Positions 51,787 through 60,356 of a stretch of 64,000 nt of DNA are shown piece by piece; position 1 is the stretch's first letter, and each line of letters starts with the position of its first letter. The translations under genes and the position numbers were made by a program. The notes under the pieces are model-generated. The model worked only from the letters and a program-made list of their open reading frames with translations. It made no database searches and had not been told where the DNA came from. Source of the stretch: Herbaspirillum sp. SJZ107 (GTDB lineage: Bacteria; Pseudomonadota; Gammaproteobacteria; Burkholderiales; Burkholderiaceae_D); assembly GCF_006715485.1 (NCBI RefSeq), contig NZ_VFNH01000002.1:496001-560000 (forward strand), read 5' to 3'.

Positions 51787-53778
51787 TCATGCTTTTTGCA
51801 GGGCGAACGTGAAGATGGTGCCGCCGCCCGGATTGTCGGCGTGGCTCAGGGTGCCGCCGTGGAATTCGATCGCGGTGCGGCAGATCGACAGGCCCATGCC
51901 CATGCCCTCGGCCTTGGTCGAGAAGAAGGGCGAGAACAGGCGCTCGGCCACTTCGGGCGCGATGCCGTGGCCATTGTCGATGACCGAGACCGCCACCTGG
52001 GCATCGGTTTCCTGCGCCGTGATGCGCAGCAGGCGCCGCTCGGGCGCAATGTCCTGCATCGCCTCGATCGCGTTGCGGGTCAGGTTCAGCAGCACCTGCT
52101 CGAGCAGCACGCGGTCGGCCAGCACCGGCGGCAGCGCCGGCGGGAAGTCGACCTGCAGCGTCACGTAGCTCTGGCGCGCCTGCATGTCGATCAGCGCGCG
52201 GATGCCGTCGACCACCTGCTGCATCGCCACGTTCTCGCGGTGCGGCTCGCGCTTCTTGACGAATTCGTGCACGCTGCGGATCACCTGGCCGGCGCGCCGG
52301 GCCTGGGTGTTCGCCTGTTCCAGCGCGCGCTTGAGCATGCCGATGTCGAGCGCGGGCGATGCACCCGGCCCGCTGACGTCATCCGCGTTGGCCCGGTTCA
52401 GCACATTCAAGGCGCCGGCGGTGTAGCTGGAAATCGCCGCCAGCGGCTGGTTCAGCTCGTGCGCCAGCATCGATGAGATCTCGCCCATGGTCGACAGGCG
52501 CGCGCTGGTTTCCAGTTTTTCCTGCTGCTGGCGGTTGAGTTCCTCGGCGCGCTTGCGGTCGGTGATGTCGAGCACGGAGCTCATCCACCCGGTATGGCGG
52601 CCGTGGTTGTCGACCAGCGGCGCCTCGAAGATCAGCACCGGCACGCGCACGCCGTCGGTCCGCTGGAACACGGTCTCGAACTGCGGCGTGGCCTGGCCCG
52701 CCAGCACCTTGCGGAAGCGCTGTTCGTACTCGGCCATGGCTTCCGGCGCCCAGTAGGGCATCGGTGGTTTCTTGCCCAGCAGTTCCTCGCGCGGCAGGCC
52801 GACCATGCGGCAGAAGGCCGGGTTGACGTAGGTGACGCGGCCTTCCAGGTCGCGCGCGCGCAGGCCGGTCAGCAGCGAATCTTCCATCGCGGTGCGGAAC
52901 GCCATCTGCTGGCGCAGCGCGTTCTCGGCGGCGATGGTGCGCGCGATGTGGCGCCACAGCGCGACCAGCGACAGCACCAGCCCGAGCGCCAGCACGATCA
53001 CCGAACCCACCAGCAGGTTCGGCAGCAGCTTCGGCGCGCCCTTGACGCTGTCGGTGGCCAGCACGATCTGCGAGCCGGGCAGGTCGAGCGCGCGCTTGTG
53101 GGTGTAGACCCCGCGTCCCGGGCCGCCGGCGGCGCGCTGGGCCACCACGCGGTCGTCGCGGTCGAGCAGGGACAGCGCGTTGTCCTGGGCGAACCACCAG
53201 GGCACGTTTTCGTCGAGCAGGGTCTGCAGGTTGTAGGTGGCGACCAGGCTGCCGGCATAGGTGCCGGCACGGTACAGCGGCAAATGGAAGTCGACCAGGC
53301 CATGCAGCGCCGCGGTGGCGCCATACGGTTCGCTGTAGCGGCCGGCGCGCGTGGTGCGCGCCATCTCGGCCGCCTCGCGCGAGGATTCGGTCAGGCCGGC
53401 GGCCGGCAATTCCATGCCGCGCAGCGCCCGCACGCTGCCGTCGGGGCCGAGCCAGACCACGCGCCGCAGTTCGTGGCCGTTCTTGAACATCTGCGCCAGG
53501 CGCGCCTGCAGCACGTTCGCTGCCGGCGCTTCCACCACCAGGTCGGCGCCGAGCGTGGCCAGCGCCTCTTCGCTGCGCGCCAGTTCGAAGCGCAGCGTCT
53601 GCTCGACCCACAGGGTGTCGGCGATCAGCTGTTCCTGGCGTTCGTTGGCTTCCATCTGGCGCGCCTGCCAGGGCAGCCACAGCAGTACCAGCAGGAACAG
53701 CAGCACCAGCAGCACCGGCACCAGCCAGCGCCAGGGGCCTTCGGGAACGGGGCGGGGCGTCGTAAATGGATTCTTCAT
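51787..53778 (-). CDS. PAS-domain sensor histidine kinase (DctS/FixL-like)
   Basis: A 663-aa membrane sensor. Helices at about 18-38 and 280-305 enclose a roughly 240-residue periplasmic ligand domain. A PAS domain (about 335-440) with ITYVNPAFCRMVGLPREEL-type sequence precedes the kinase core. The phospho-accepting His is in SSMLAHELNQPLAAISSYTAGALN, and the ATPase boxes are DNGHGI and GMGMGLSICRTAIEFHGG. DctS-like C4-dicarboxylate or organic-acid sensing is suggested by the neighbouring DctP gene (inference). It forms a pair with the FixJ-like regulator. Confidence 0.92.
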   Translation of the reverse strand: MKNPFTTPRPVPEGPWRWLVPVLLVLLFLLVLLWLPWQARQMEANERQEQLIADTLWVEQTLRFELARSEEALATLGADLVVEAPAANVLQARLAQMFKNGHELRRVVWLGPDGSVRALRGMELPAAGLTESSREAAEMARTTRAGRYSEPYGATAALHGLVDFHLPLYRAGTYAGSLVATYNLQTLLDENVPWWFAQDNALSLLDRDDRVVAQRAAGGPGRGVYTHKRALDLPGSQIVLATDSVKGAPKLLPNLLVGSVIVLALGLVLSLVALWRHIARTIAAENALRQQMAFRTAMEDSLLTGLRARDLEGRVTYVNPAFCRMVGLPREELLGKKPPMPYWAPEAMAEYEQRFRKVLAGQATPQFETVFQRTDGVRVPVLIFEAPLVDNHGRHTGWMSSVLDITDRKRAEELNRQQQEKLETSARLSTMGEISSMLAHELNQPLAAISSYTAGALNVLNRANADDVSGPGASPALDIGMLKRALEQANTQARRAGQVIRSVHEFVKKREPHRENVAMQQVVDGIRALIDMQARQSYVTLQVDFPPALPPVLADRVLLEQVLLNLTRNAIEAMQDIAPERRLLRITAQETDAQVAVSVIDNGHGIAPEVAERLFSPFFSTKAEGMGMGLSICRTAIEFHGGTLSHADNPGGGTIFTFALQKA

Positions 53779-53894
53779 ATCGGTTGCGTTGCTGCCGGCC
53801 TTGCGGTTTTCCACGATGGCGGCGCCGTCCGGGAAACGGCACACTGGGGCCAGCTTCAGAATATACCTGTATTGCTTCAGTCAGAGGAAACGTC

Positions 53895-54917
53895 ATGCGG
53901 ATCAAAGCCGCCCTGGCCGCGCTGGCCTCGCTGCCCATCATTATCGGCATTTGTGCCGCGGTCGGCACCGGCAGCGCCCGGGCCCAGGCCCCCATCATCA
54001 TCAAGTTCAGCCATGTGGTCGCACCGGGCGCGCCCAAGGGGCTGGCGGCCGAGCGCTTCCGGGTGCTGGCCGAACAGATGACGCGCGGGCGGGTCAAGGT
54101 CGAAGTCTACCCGAACAGCCAGCTCTACAAGGACAAGGAAGAGCTGGAAGCCCTGCAGCTGGGCGCGGTGCAGATGCTGGCGCCGTCGCTGGCCAAGTTC
54201 GGGCCGCTGGGCGTGAAGGAATTCGAAGCCTTCGACCTGCCTTATATCTTCCCCACCAAGGCCGCGCTGAACGCGGTGACCGAGGGGCCGATCGGGCGCA
54301 GCCTGCTGCGCAAGCTGGAATCGAAAGGACTCACCGGACTGGCCTACTGGGACAACGGCTTCAAGGTGATGTCGGCCAACCGGCCGCTGCACGACCCGGC
54401 CGACTTCCGCGGGCTGCGCATGCGCATCCAGGGGTCCAAGGTGCTCGATGCCCAGATGCGGGCGCTGGGCGCGGTGCCCCAGGTGCTGGCGTTTTCGGAA
54501 GCCTACCCGGCGCTGCAGTCGGGCGTGGTCGACGGTACCGAGAACCCGCCGTCGAACATGCTGACCCAGCGCATGAACGAGGTGCAGAAACACGTGACGG
54601 TGTCCAACCACGGTTACCTGGGGTATGCCGTGATCGTCAACAAGAAGTTTTGGGATGGCTTGCCGCGCGATATCCGTTCGCAGCTGGAAGGGGCGCTGCG
54701 CGAAGCCACGATCTACGAAAAAGCCATAGCCCAGCGTGATAACGAGCGCGCGCTCGAGACGATCCGCAAGACCGGCAAGACCACTGTCTACACCCTCACG
54801 CCGGAACAGCAGGCTGCCTGGCGCCGTGCGCTGCTGCCGGTCCAGAAGCAGGTGGAAGGGCGCATCGGGACCGAGCTGATCGAATCGATCAACCGGACCA
54901 CGGCCCAGAATCGTTGA
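53895..54917 (+). CDS. dctP: TRAP transporter solute-binding protein (DctP family)
   Basis: A 340-aa periplasmic receptor. A signal peptide (MRIKAALAALASLPIIIGIC...ARA) is followed by IIIKFSHVVAPGAPKGLAA and the DctP signature FRGLRMRIQGSKVLDAQMRALGA. AGAGGAAA precedes the ATG. It is divergent from the sensor kinase, which it may feed with ligand. No DctQ or DctM membrane subunit follows within the window, so it looks like an orphan receptor unless the partners are elsewhere. Confidence 0.92.
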   Translation: MRIKAALAALASLPIIIGICAAVGTGSARAQAPIIIKFSHVVAPGAPKGLAAERFRVLAEQMTRGRVKVEVYPNSQLYKDKEELEALQLGAVQMLAPSLAKFGPLGVKEFEAFDLPYIFPTKAALNAVTEGPIGRSLLRKLESKGLTGLAYWDNGFKVMSANRPLHDPADFRGLRMRIQGSKVLDAQMRALGAVPQVLAFSEAYPALQSGVVDGTENPPSNMLTQRMNEVQKHVTVSNHGYLGYAVIVNKKFWDGLPRDIRSQLEGALREATIYEKAIAQRDNERALETIRKTGKTTVYTLTPEQQAAWRRALLPVQKQVEGRIGTELIESINRTTAQNR

Positions 54918-55112
54918 TCCTGCACCATTTATACGCATCCGGCATAAGGATTGACGATCTGGCTTGACACTTTCGATTGTCAAATTTCTTGTCAGCAATG
55001 AAATGCCGGCTGAGCCCACTTTCTGTTGTTTTTAAGTTGGTTATAGCTGAAATATATTCCGTGAATGTATATAGAAATGTACGTTTTTCTTATGCGGATG
55101 CGTTATGATGGA

Positions 55113-55328
55113 GCACCTTCAGCACTACATTGGTGCGTAGGGAAGGCGAACCGGATACATGTTGGGGAGAGGTAGAAAAAGCGGTAATGACGGTACCACA
55201 AGTACATCGCATTCATTTACCGGAAAAAAGTTTGGAGGAGACACACGTTTTACATGATGCTGCCGGCACGACCGAGCGGCCGGGAACGTGAACCAGATTG
55301 AAGCGCACCCCAGGGTGCGCTTTTTTTT
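55113..55328 (+). ncRNA. Candidate small RNA between dctP and ogt
   Basis: A possible transcript starts a few bases after a -10-like TATGAT at 55104-55109. A 5' stem GCACC...GGTGC (55113-55136) opens it and the terminator closes it, giving about 215 nt. A GGAGGAGA at 55233 could be a ribosome-binding site for a 15-codon frame, so a short coding leader is an alternative. No -35 box is convincing and no known RNA family was recognised. Confidence 0.3.
55303..55328 (+). terminator. Rho-independent terminator
   Basis: A perfect stem GCGCACCC / GGGTGCGC is followed by eight T residues at 55321-55328. It lies 386 bp after the dctP stop, so it more likely ends a separate short transcript than dctP itself. 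Confidence 0.9.
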
Positions 55329-55397
55329 CGCTTGTGCATCTATCGGCGGCGGACACCGGCCCTTGCCGCGGCGCTACCGGCGTCTTACACTAGACTG

Positions 55398-55928
55398 ATG
55401 AATACACAACAGGGCAGCGAGATCTTCAGCGCCATCACGGCCGCGCCGTTCGGGGCCATCGGTATCCGCACCGAACAGGACAGTTTGCGCGAGCTGGTCT
55501 ACCTGCCGCCGCATTACCAGGAAAAGGCGCCGCTCGACGCCGTCGCCGAACAGGCCGCCGTGCAGGTCATGCGCTATTTTGCCGATCCCGAATACCGTTT
55601 CGACCTGCCGCTGCATGCGGCCGGCACCGCATTCCAGCGCCGCGTGTGGGACATGATCGGGGCGATCCCGCGCGGCAGCGTGCGCACCTACGGCCAGCTC
55701 GCCAAGTTGCTGGAATCGCATCCGCGCGCGGTCGGCCAGGCCTGCGGCGCCAACTGGTTCCCGCTGGTGGTTCCCTGCCACCGCGTGACCGCGGCCGGCG
55801 GCCTGGGCGGCTTTGCCAGCCACGACGACGAAAACGGCTTCCACCTCTCGGTCAAGCGCTGGCTGCTGCGCCACGAAGGCGCGCTCGCCACCGACATGCC
55901 ATGGCAACAACAGCCGATTTTCCCCTGA
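55398..55928 (+). CDS. ogt: Methylated-DNA-[protein]-cysteine S-methyltransferase
   Basis: A 176-aa suicide repair protein removing alkyl groups from O6-guanine. The acceptor Cys lies in VPCHRV, preceded by FQRRVWDMIGAIPRGSVRTYGQL (the DNA-binding helix) and followed by GGLGGFASHDD. The start MNTQQGSEIFSAITAAPFGA fits the family; upstream in-frame residues do not. xerD overlaps its 3' end by 28 bp, so they are probably co-transcribed. Confidence 0.94.
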   Translation: MNTQQGSEIFSAITAAPFGAIGIRTEQDSLRELVYLPPHYQEKAPLDAVAEQAAVQVMRYFADPEYRFDLPLHAAGTAFQRRVWDMIGAIPRGSVRTYGQLAKLLESHPRAVGQACGANWFPLVVPCHRVTAAGGLGGFASHDDENGFHLSVKRWLLRHEGALATDMPWQQQPIFP

Positions 55929-56806
55929 TCGACGCGTTCTGCGACACGCTCTGGCTCGAGCACGGGCTGTCGAAGAACTCGCTGGACGCCTACCGCCGCG
56001 ACCTGCGCCTGTTCGCGCGCTGGCTGCAGGCCAAGCGCCCTGAGCGCGCCGACCTGCACGCAGTGCAGCCGCAGGACATTGCTGCCTATTTCGCCGAGCG
56101 CCACGAAGAATCGAAGCCGAGTTCGGCCAACCGGCGCCTGTCGGTGCTGAAGCGCTTCTACCAGCTGGCGCTGCGCGAACGCCGCATCAGCAGCGATCCC
56201 TGCCTCAAGATGGCATCGGCGAAGCAGCCGGCGCGCTTCGTGCACACCCTGAGCGAAGCCCAGGTCGACGCCTTGCTGAATGCGCCGGACGTGAGCACGC
56301 CGCTGGGCCTGCGCGAGCGCACCATGCTGGAACTGATGTATGCGAGCGGCTTGCGCGTGTCGGAACTGGTGACCCTGAAAGTGGTCGAGCTGAGCCTGAA
56401 CGACGGTGTGCTGCGCATCACCGGCAAGGGCAGCAAGACGCGACTGGTGCCCTTCGGCGAACAGGCGCGCCACTGGCTGGAACGCTACCTCAGGGAGGCG
56501 CGTGGTCAGATCCTGGACGGCCAGGTCGACGATGCCCTGTTCGTCACCGGCCGCGGCGGCGCCATGACGCGCCAGATGTTCTGGGTCGTCATCAAGAAGC
56601 ATGCGGCCCGGGCCGGCATCACTGCGCCGCTGTCGCCGCACACGCTGCGCCACGCATTCGCCACCCACCTGCTGAACCACGGCGCCGACTTGCGCGTCGT
56701 ACAACTGCTGCTGGGCCATTCCGATATTTCGACCACGCAGATCTACACCCACGTCGCGCGCGAGCGCCTGAAACACCTGCACGCCCAGCACCACCCGCGC
56801 GGATAA
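55901..56806 (+). CDS. xerD: Tyrosine recombinase XerD
   Basis: A 301-aa site-specific recombinase that, with XerC, resolves chromosome dimers at dif. An N-terminal SAM-like domain (about 8-90) is followed by the catalytic domain with Arg in YASGLRVSEL, HTLRHAFATHLL (His and Arg), LLGHSDIS (His) and the nucleophile Tyr in TTQIYTHV. It has the standard XerC/D length and no integrase-type extension, so it is a housekeeping recombinase rather than a phage or island integrase. XerD is preferred over XerC from overall sequence. Confidence 0.92.
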   Translation: MATTADFPLIDAFCDTLWLEHGLSKNSLDAYRRDLRLFARWLQAKRPERADLHAVQPQDIAAYFAERHEESKPSSANRRLSVLKRFYQLALRERRISSDPCLKMASAKQPARFVHTLSEAQVDALLNAPDVSTPLGLRERTMLELMYASGLRVSELVTLKVVELSLNDGVLRITGKGSKTRLVPFGEQARHWLERYLREARGQILDGQVDDALFVTGRGGAMTRQMFWVVIKKHAARAGITAPLSPHTLRHAFATHLLNHGADLRVVQLLLGHSDISTTQIYTHVARERLKHLHAQHHPRG

Positions 56807-56892
56807 ATCTCAAGGCCCGGCCACCGGCGTGCCCCATAATGGTTCGGTAGGAGTTTTCCCAACCGGGTCCCATTGACATGCTCGAGGTGATT

Positions 56893-57099
56893 ATGCCCAG
56901 GACGAATTTCCAGTACGAGAAGCGGCAGCGCGAGTTGGAAAAGAAGCGCAAGGCGGACGAGAAGGCAAAGCGCAAGCTGGAGGCCAAGCTGCACAAGGCG
57001 CCCGGGGAGGCGGGCGAGGCGGTTGGGGAGGCTTCGGAAGGTTCGGACGCTCAGGTCGAGGCGGAGCCGGTGGGGCAGGGGGAGCGGGATCCGGCTTGA
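56893..57099 (+). CDS. Small basic coiled-coil-like protein
   Basis: A 68-aa protein with a very basic N-terminal half (PRTNFQYEKRQRELEKKRKA, then KRKLEAKLHK) and an acidic Gly/Glu-rich tail. The first half looks like a single long charged helix. AGGTGATT precedes the ATG. I believe similar short proteins occur downstream of genes in this order of bacteria, but no function is known. A REP-like pair begins 6 bp after its stop. Confidence 0.65.
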   Translation: MPRTNFQYEKRQRELEKKRKADEKAKRKLEAKLHKAPGEAGEAVGEASEGSDAQVEAEPVGQGERDPA

Positions 57100-57104
57100 A
57101 GAGC

Positions 57105-57203
57105 GTCGCCCCTGCGAAGGCAGGGGCCCAAGTTTTGCGAGCAATCAGCCGCATATGCTGGCGGCCCGCGTCGAACTTGGGCCCCTGCCTGCGCAGGGGC
57201 GAC
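57105..57203. repeat. REP-like inverted pair, GTCGCCCC family
   Basis: Two inverted 28-bp units (57105-57132 and 57176-57203) with the same ends as the copy at 13807-13881 are separated by 43 bp. The pair lies between the small protein gene and the convergent RND permease gene. The variation inside the central palindrome (GCGAAGGC versus GCCTGCGC) shows the two arms have diverged. Confidence 0.85.
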
Positions 57204-57226
57204 GGTTTTGGAGCTAACGCGGAAAA

Positions 57227-60200
57227 TTACGCAGTTTGCTGTTCCCCACCCGCAGCACCCTCGTCTGCGGCAGCATGCTCCTCATGCCGCCGGAACCAGC
57301 GCACGGCCCGCTTGCCCAGCGCATCCAGGTAAGTGTAAGCCACCGGCACCACCACCAGCGTCAGCAGGGTCGAGGTGATCACGCCGCCGATCACCGCCCG
57401 TCCCATCGGCGCCTGGGTCTCGCCGCCTTCGCCCATGCCGATCGCCATCGGCAGCATCCCGAAGATCATCGCCAGCGTCGTCATCAGGATCGGGCGCAGG
57501 CGCACCTGGCCGGCTTCCATCAGGGCCGCGAACTGGGACTTGCCTTCGCGCTGGCCGTGGTTGGCGAAGTCCACCAGCAAAATCGCGTTCTTGGTCACCA
57601 GGCCCATCAGCATTACCACCCCGATCACCGAGAAGATGTTGAGCGTGGTCTTGGTGACCAGCAGCGCCACCAGCACGCCGATCAAGGACAGCGGCAGCGA
57701 CACCATGATCGCGATCGGCTGCAGGAAGCTGCCGAACTGCGAGGCCAGCACCAGGTAGATGAAGATCACCGCGATGCCGAGCGCCACGCCGAAGCCGGCC
57801 ATGGTCTCGTCCATCTGCTCGGCGCGGCCACCGACGTCGAAGCGCACGCCGTCCGGCATCTCGATCGACTTCATGGCCTGCCGCACCTCGCTCATCACGT
57901 CGCCCAGCGGCCGGCCGTCCAGGCCGGCGTAGACCGCCACGCGGCGCTGCAGGGCCTGGCGCTTGAGCACCTGCGGGCTTGTCGCGGGCACGAACTCCAC
58001 CACCTGGCGCAGCGGCACCATGATCGGGTTGCCGGCCGCGTCCAGGCGGCTCGAGGCCACCGCCAGGTCGCCCAGGTCGGCGATCTTCTGGCGGCCGGTC
58101 TTCGGCAGCTGCACGTTGACCTCGTAGTTCTGGCCGTCCGGGGCCAGCCAGCGGTTGGTCTGGTCGCCGGCGACGAAGGGCCGCAGCGAGGCACCGATCT
58201 GCTGCACCGACAGCCCGAGGTCGCGCGCCAGTTCGTGGTTGATTTTCACCAGCGTGGCCGGATTCGCGCCTTCCTGGCTGTATTCGATATCGGCCACGCC
58301 CTTGATCGCTGCCATCTTGTCCATCAGCCGGTGTGCGACGGCATCCAGCTTGGCGTCGTCGTTGCCGAGGATGGCGATGAAGATCGGGCGCTCGCCCACG
58401 GTGAGGGTGACGCCGGCGATCGAGGACAGGCGGTCGCGGATCACCTGTTCCAGTTCCTGCTGCGAGCGGCGGTGCGTCGTGTGCACGTCCGTCAGCTTCA
58501 GGTTGACCTGCGAGTAATTGCGGCCTTCCCAGGAGCCGACGATGGTCGACATGCTGTCGATTTCCTTGAATTCGCCGAGCGCGGTCTCGATCTGGCGCAG
58601 CTTGGCGTCGGAGTAGTCGAGGCTGGAGCCGACCGGGGTCTTGAAGCGCAGCTGGATGAAGCCGTTGTCGACCTGGGGCGTGAACTCGCCGCCGATCTTC
58701 GGCACCAGCAGCAGGCTGCCGGCGAACAGGGCGAAGGCGAGCAGCAGGGTCGACTTGCGCCAGGCCAGCGCGAAGCCGAGCACCTTGGCGTACCAGCCGT
58801 GCACGTGCTCGATGCCGCGGTCGATGCGCGCCGTCAGGCGGCCCAGCCAGGGCACATACTTGAAACGGTCTTTGGCCGGGTCCGGCCATACCGAGGACAG
58901 CATCGGGTCGAGCGTGAAGCTGACGAACAGCGAGACCAGCACCGCCACCGCCACCGTGATGCCGAACTGCAGGAAGAAGCGGCCGATGATGCCCTGCATG
59001 AAGGCGATCGGCACGAACACGGCGACGATGGCAAACGTGGTGGCCATCACCGCCAGGCCGATCTCGTTGGTGCCATCCTCGGCGGCGCGCACGTGGTTCT
59101 TGCCCATGCCGAGATGGCGCACGATGTTCTCGCGTACCACGATGGCGTCGTCGATCAGCAGGCCGATCGACAGCGACAGCGCCATCAGGGTCAGGAAGTT
59201 CAGCGTGAAGCCGAAGTACTTCATGGCGATGAAGCTGGCCAGCACCGAGATCGGCAGGGTCAGGCCGGTGATGATGGTGCTGCGCCAGGAGTGCAGGAAC
59301 AGGAACACGATCACCATGGTCAGGATCGCGCCTTCGATGATGGTGTCCTTGACGTTGTCGAGCTGGCCCTGCACGGTCTTGGCCTGGTCGTCCAGGACGG
59401 TGAAGCGGATATCCTTGGGCAGGCTGTCCTTCATCGCCTCGATCGCCGCCCGCACGCCCGTGCCCACCGCAACCGTGTTGGCATCCTGGACCTTGGCGAT
59501 TTCCAGCGAGATGGCGCGTTCGCCGTTCACGCGCGAGATCGAGTCCTCTTCCGCGGCGCCGTCCGAGATCCGGGCCACCTGTTCCAGGTAGACCGGGCCG
59601 CTGGCGCGCTGGGCCACGATGATGCGGTTGAAGTCGCGCGCTGCCTTCATCTTGCCTTCGATGCGCACCAGGTTCTCGCGCTCGCCGCGGCTGACGCGGC
59701 CGGCCGGCAGGTTGGCGTTGGTGGCGCTGATCGCGGCCATGACTTCGTCGATGCCGACGTTCAGGCTGCGCAGCTGGTCCGGACGGATGTCGACCAGGAC
59801 TTGCCGGTTCTGCTTGCCGTTGACGCGGACCTGGCCGACGCCGGCCACTGCCTGCAGGCGCTTGACGATGACCTGGTCGGTCAGCATGGTCAGGTCGCGC
59901 AGGCTGCGTTCGTGCGAGCTCAAGGAAAGCTGGAGCACCGGTTGCGCATTGTCGCCTTCCTGGCGGTAGACCACCGGCTCCTTGACTTCGCGCGGGAAGC
60001 CGCCGCGCACGGTGCTGATGCGGTCGCGCAGTTCCTGGACGGCGCGGTCCATGTTGACGGTCAGCTGGAATTCGACGCCGACCCCGGACCGGCCCTCGAA
60101 GGAAGAGCTGCGGATCGCCTTGATGCCGCCGACGGTATTCGCCGCTTCCTCGATCGGGCGGGTGACGTCGTTCTCGACCTGCTCGGGCGAGGCGCCCGGG

Positions 60201-60352
60201 TACTGGGTCTCGATGAACACGGCCGGGATCTCGACGTTGGGCATGTTTTCCACGCCCAGGCCACGGTAGGAAAACAGGCCGAGCACCATCAGGCCGACCA
60301 TCACCATGGTCGCGAACACCGGGTGCTTGATGCTGACGCGGGTCATCCACAT
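57227..60352 (-). CDS. RND efflux transporter permease (HAE1/AcrB-type)
   Basis: A 1041-aa inner-membrane pump with 12 membrane helices and two large periplasmic loops. The N-terminus MTRVSIKHPVFATMVMVGL, the TM4 proton-relay pair Asp-Asp in SIGLLIDDAIVVRENIVRHL and ANHGQREGKSQFAALMEAG are typical of the AcrB/MdtB-like group rather than metal pumps. It probably exports drugs or lipophilic compounds with the adaptor encoded 4 bp upstream. No TolC-like outer-membrane gene follows, so it must borrow one. Confidence 0.93.
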   Translation of the reverse strand: MWMTRVSIKHPVFATMVMVGLMVLGLFSYRGLGVENMPNVEIPAVFIETQYPGASPEQVENDVTRPIEEAANTVGGIKAIRSSSFEGRSGVGVEFQLTVNMDRAVQELRDRISTVRGGFPREVKEPVVYRQEGDNAQPVLQLSLSSHERSLRDLTMLTDQVIVKRLQAVAGVGQVRVNGKQNRQVLVDIRPDQLRSLNVGIDEVMAAISATNANLPAGRVSRGERENLVRIEGKMKAARDFNRIIVAQRASGPVYLEQVARISDGAAEEDSISRVNGERAISLEIAKVQDANTVAVGTGVRAAIEAMKDSLPKDIRFTVLDDQAKTVQGQLDNVKDTIIEGAILTMVIVFLFLHSWRSTIITGLTLPISVLASFIAMKYFGFTLNFLTLMALSLSIGLLIDDAIVVRENIVRHLGMGKNHVRAAEDGTNEIGLAVMATTFAIVAVFVPIAFMQGIIGRFFLQFGITVAVAVLVSLFVSFTLDPMLSSVWPDPAKDRFKYVPWLGRLTARIDRGIEHVHGWYAKVLGFALAWRKSTLLLAFALFAGSLLLVPKIGGEFTPQVDNGFIQLRFKTPVGSSLDYSDAKLRQIETALGEFKEIDSMSTIVGSWEGRNYSQVNLKLTDVHTTHRRSQQELEQVIRDRLSSIAGVTLTVGERPIFIAILGNDDAKLDAVAHRLMDKMAAIKGVADIEYSQEGANPATLVKINHELARDLGLSVQQIGASLRPFVAGDQTNRWLAPDGQNYEVNVQLPKTGRQKIADLGDLAVASSRLDAAGNPIMVPLRQVVEFVPATSPQVLKRQALQRRVAVYAGLDGRPLGDVMSEVRQAMKSIEMPDGVRFDVGGRAEQMDETMAGFGVALGIAVIFIYLVLASQFGSFLQPIAIMVSLPLSLIGVLVALLVTKTTLNIFSVIGVVMLMGLVTKNAILLVDFANHGQREGKSQFAALMEAGQVRLRPILMTTLAMIFGMLPMAIGMGEGGETQAPMGRAVIGGVITSTLLTLVVVPVAYTYLDALGKRAVRWFRRHEEHAAADEGAAGGEQQTA

Positions 60353-60356
60353 GGGG

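Larger units (their letters stand above)
54918..55397. other. 480-bp gene-free region with AT-rich segment and terminator
   Basis: The stretch 54950-55100 is AT-rich (16 of 60 bases are G/C in 55021-55080). A dyad ATATATTC...GAATGTATAT at 55052-55072 is followed by TATGAT at 55104-55109, hairpins and a strong terminator at 55303-55328, suggesting an independent short transcript. Only tiny reading frames of 32 and 15 codons occur. The last 70 bp precede ogt. Confidence 0.55.

Noticed and set aside
55159..55257. A 32-codon frame in the candidate small RNA
   Set aside because: No Shine-Dalgarno and a low-complexity Gly/Thr/Ser/Lys product; kept only as an alternative reading of the RNA.
55901..56806. 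Tyrosine recombinase as sign of an integrative element
   Set aside because: It is a standard-length XerD beside ogt, with no tRNA-flanking att repeats or mobile genes.
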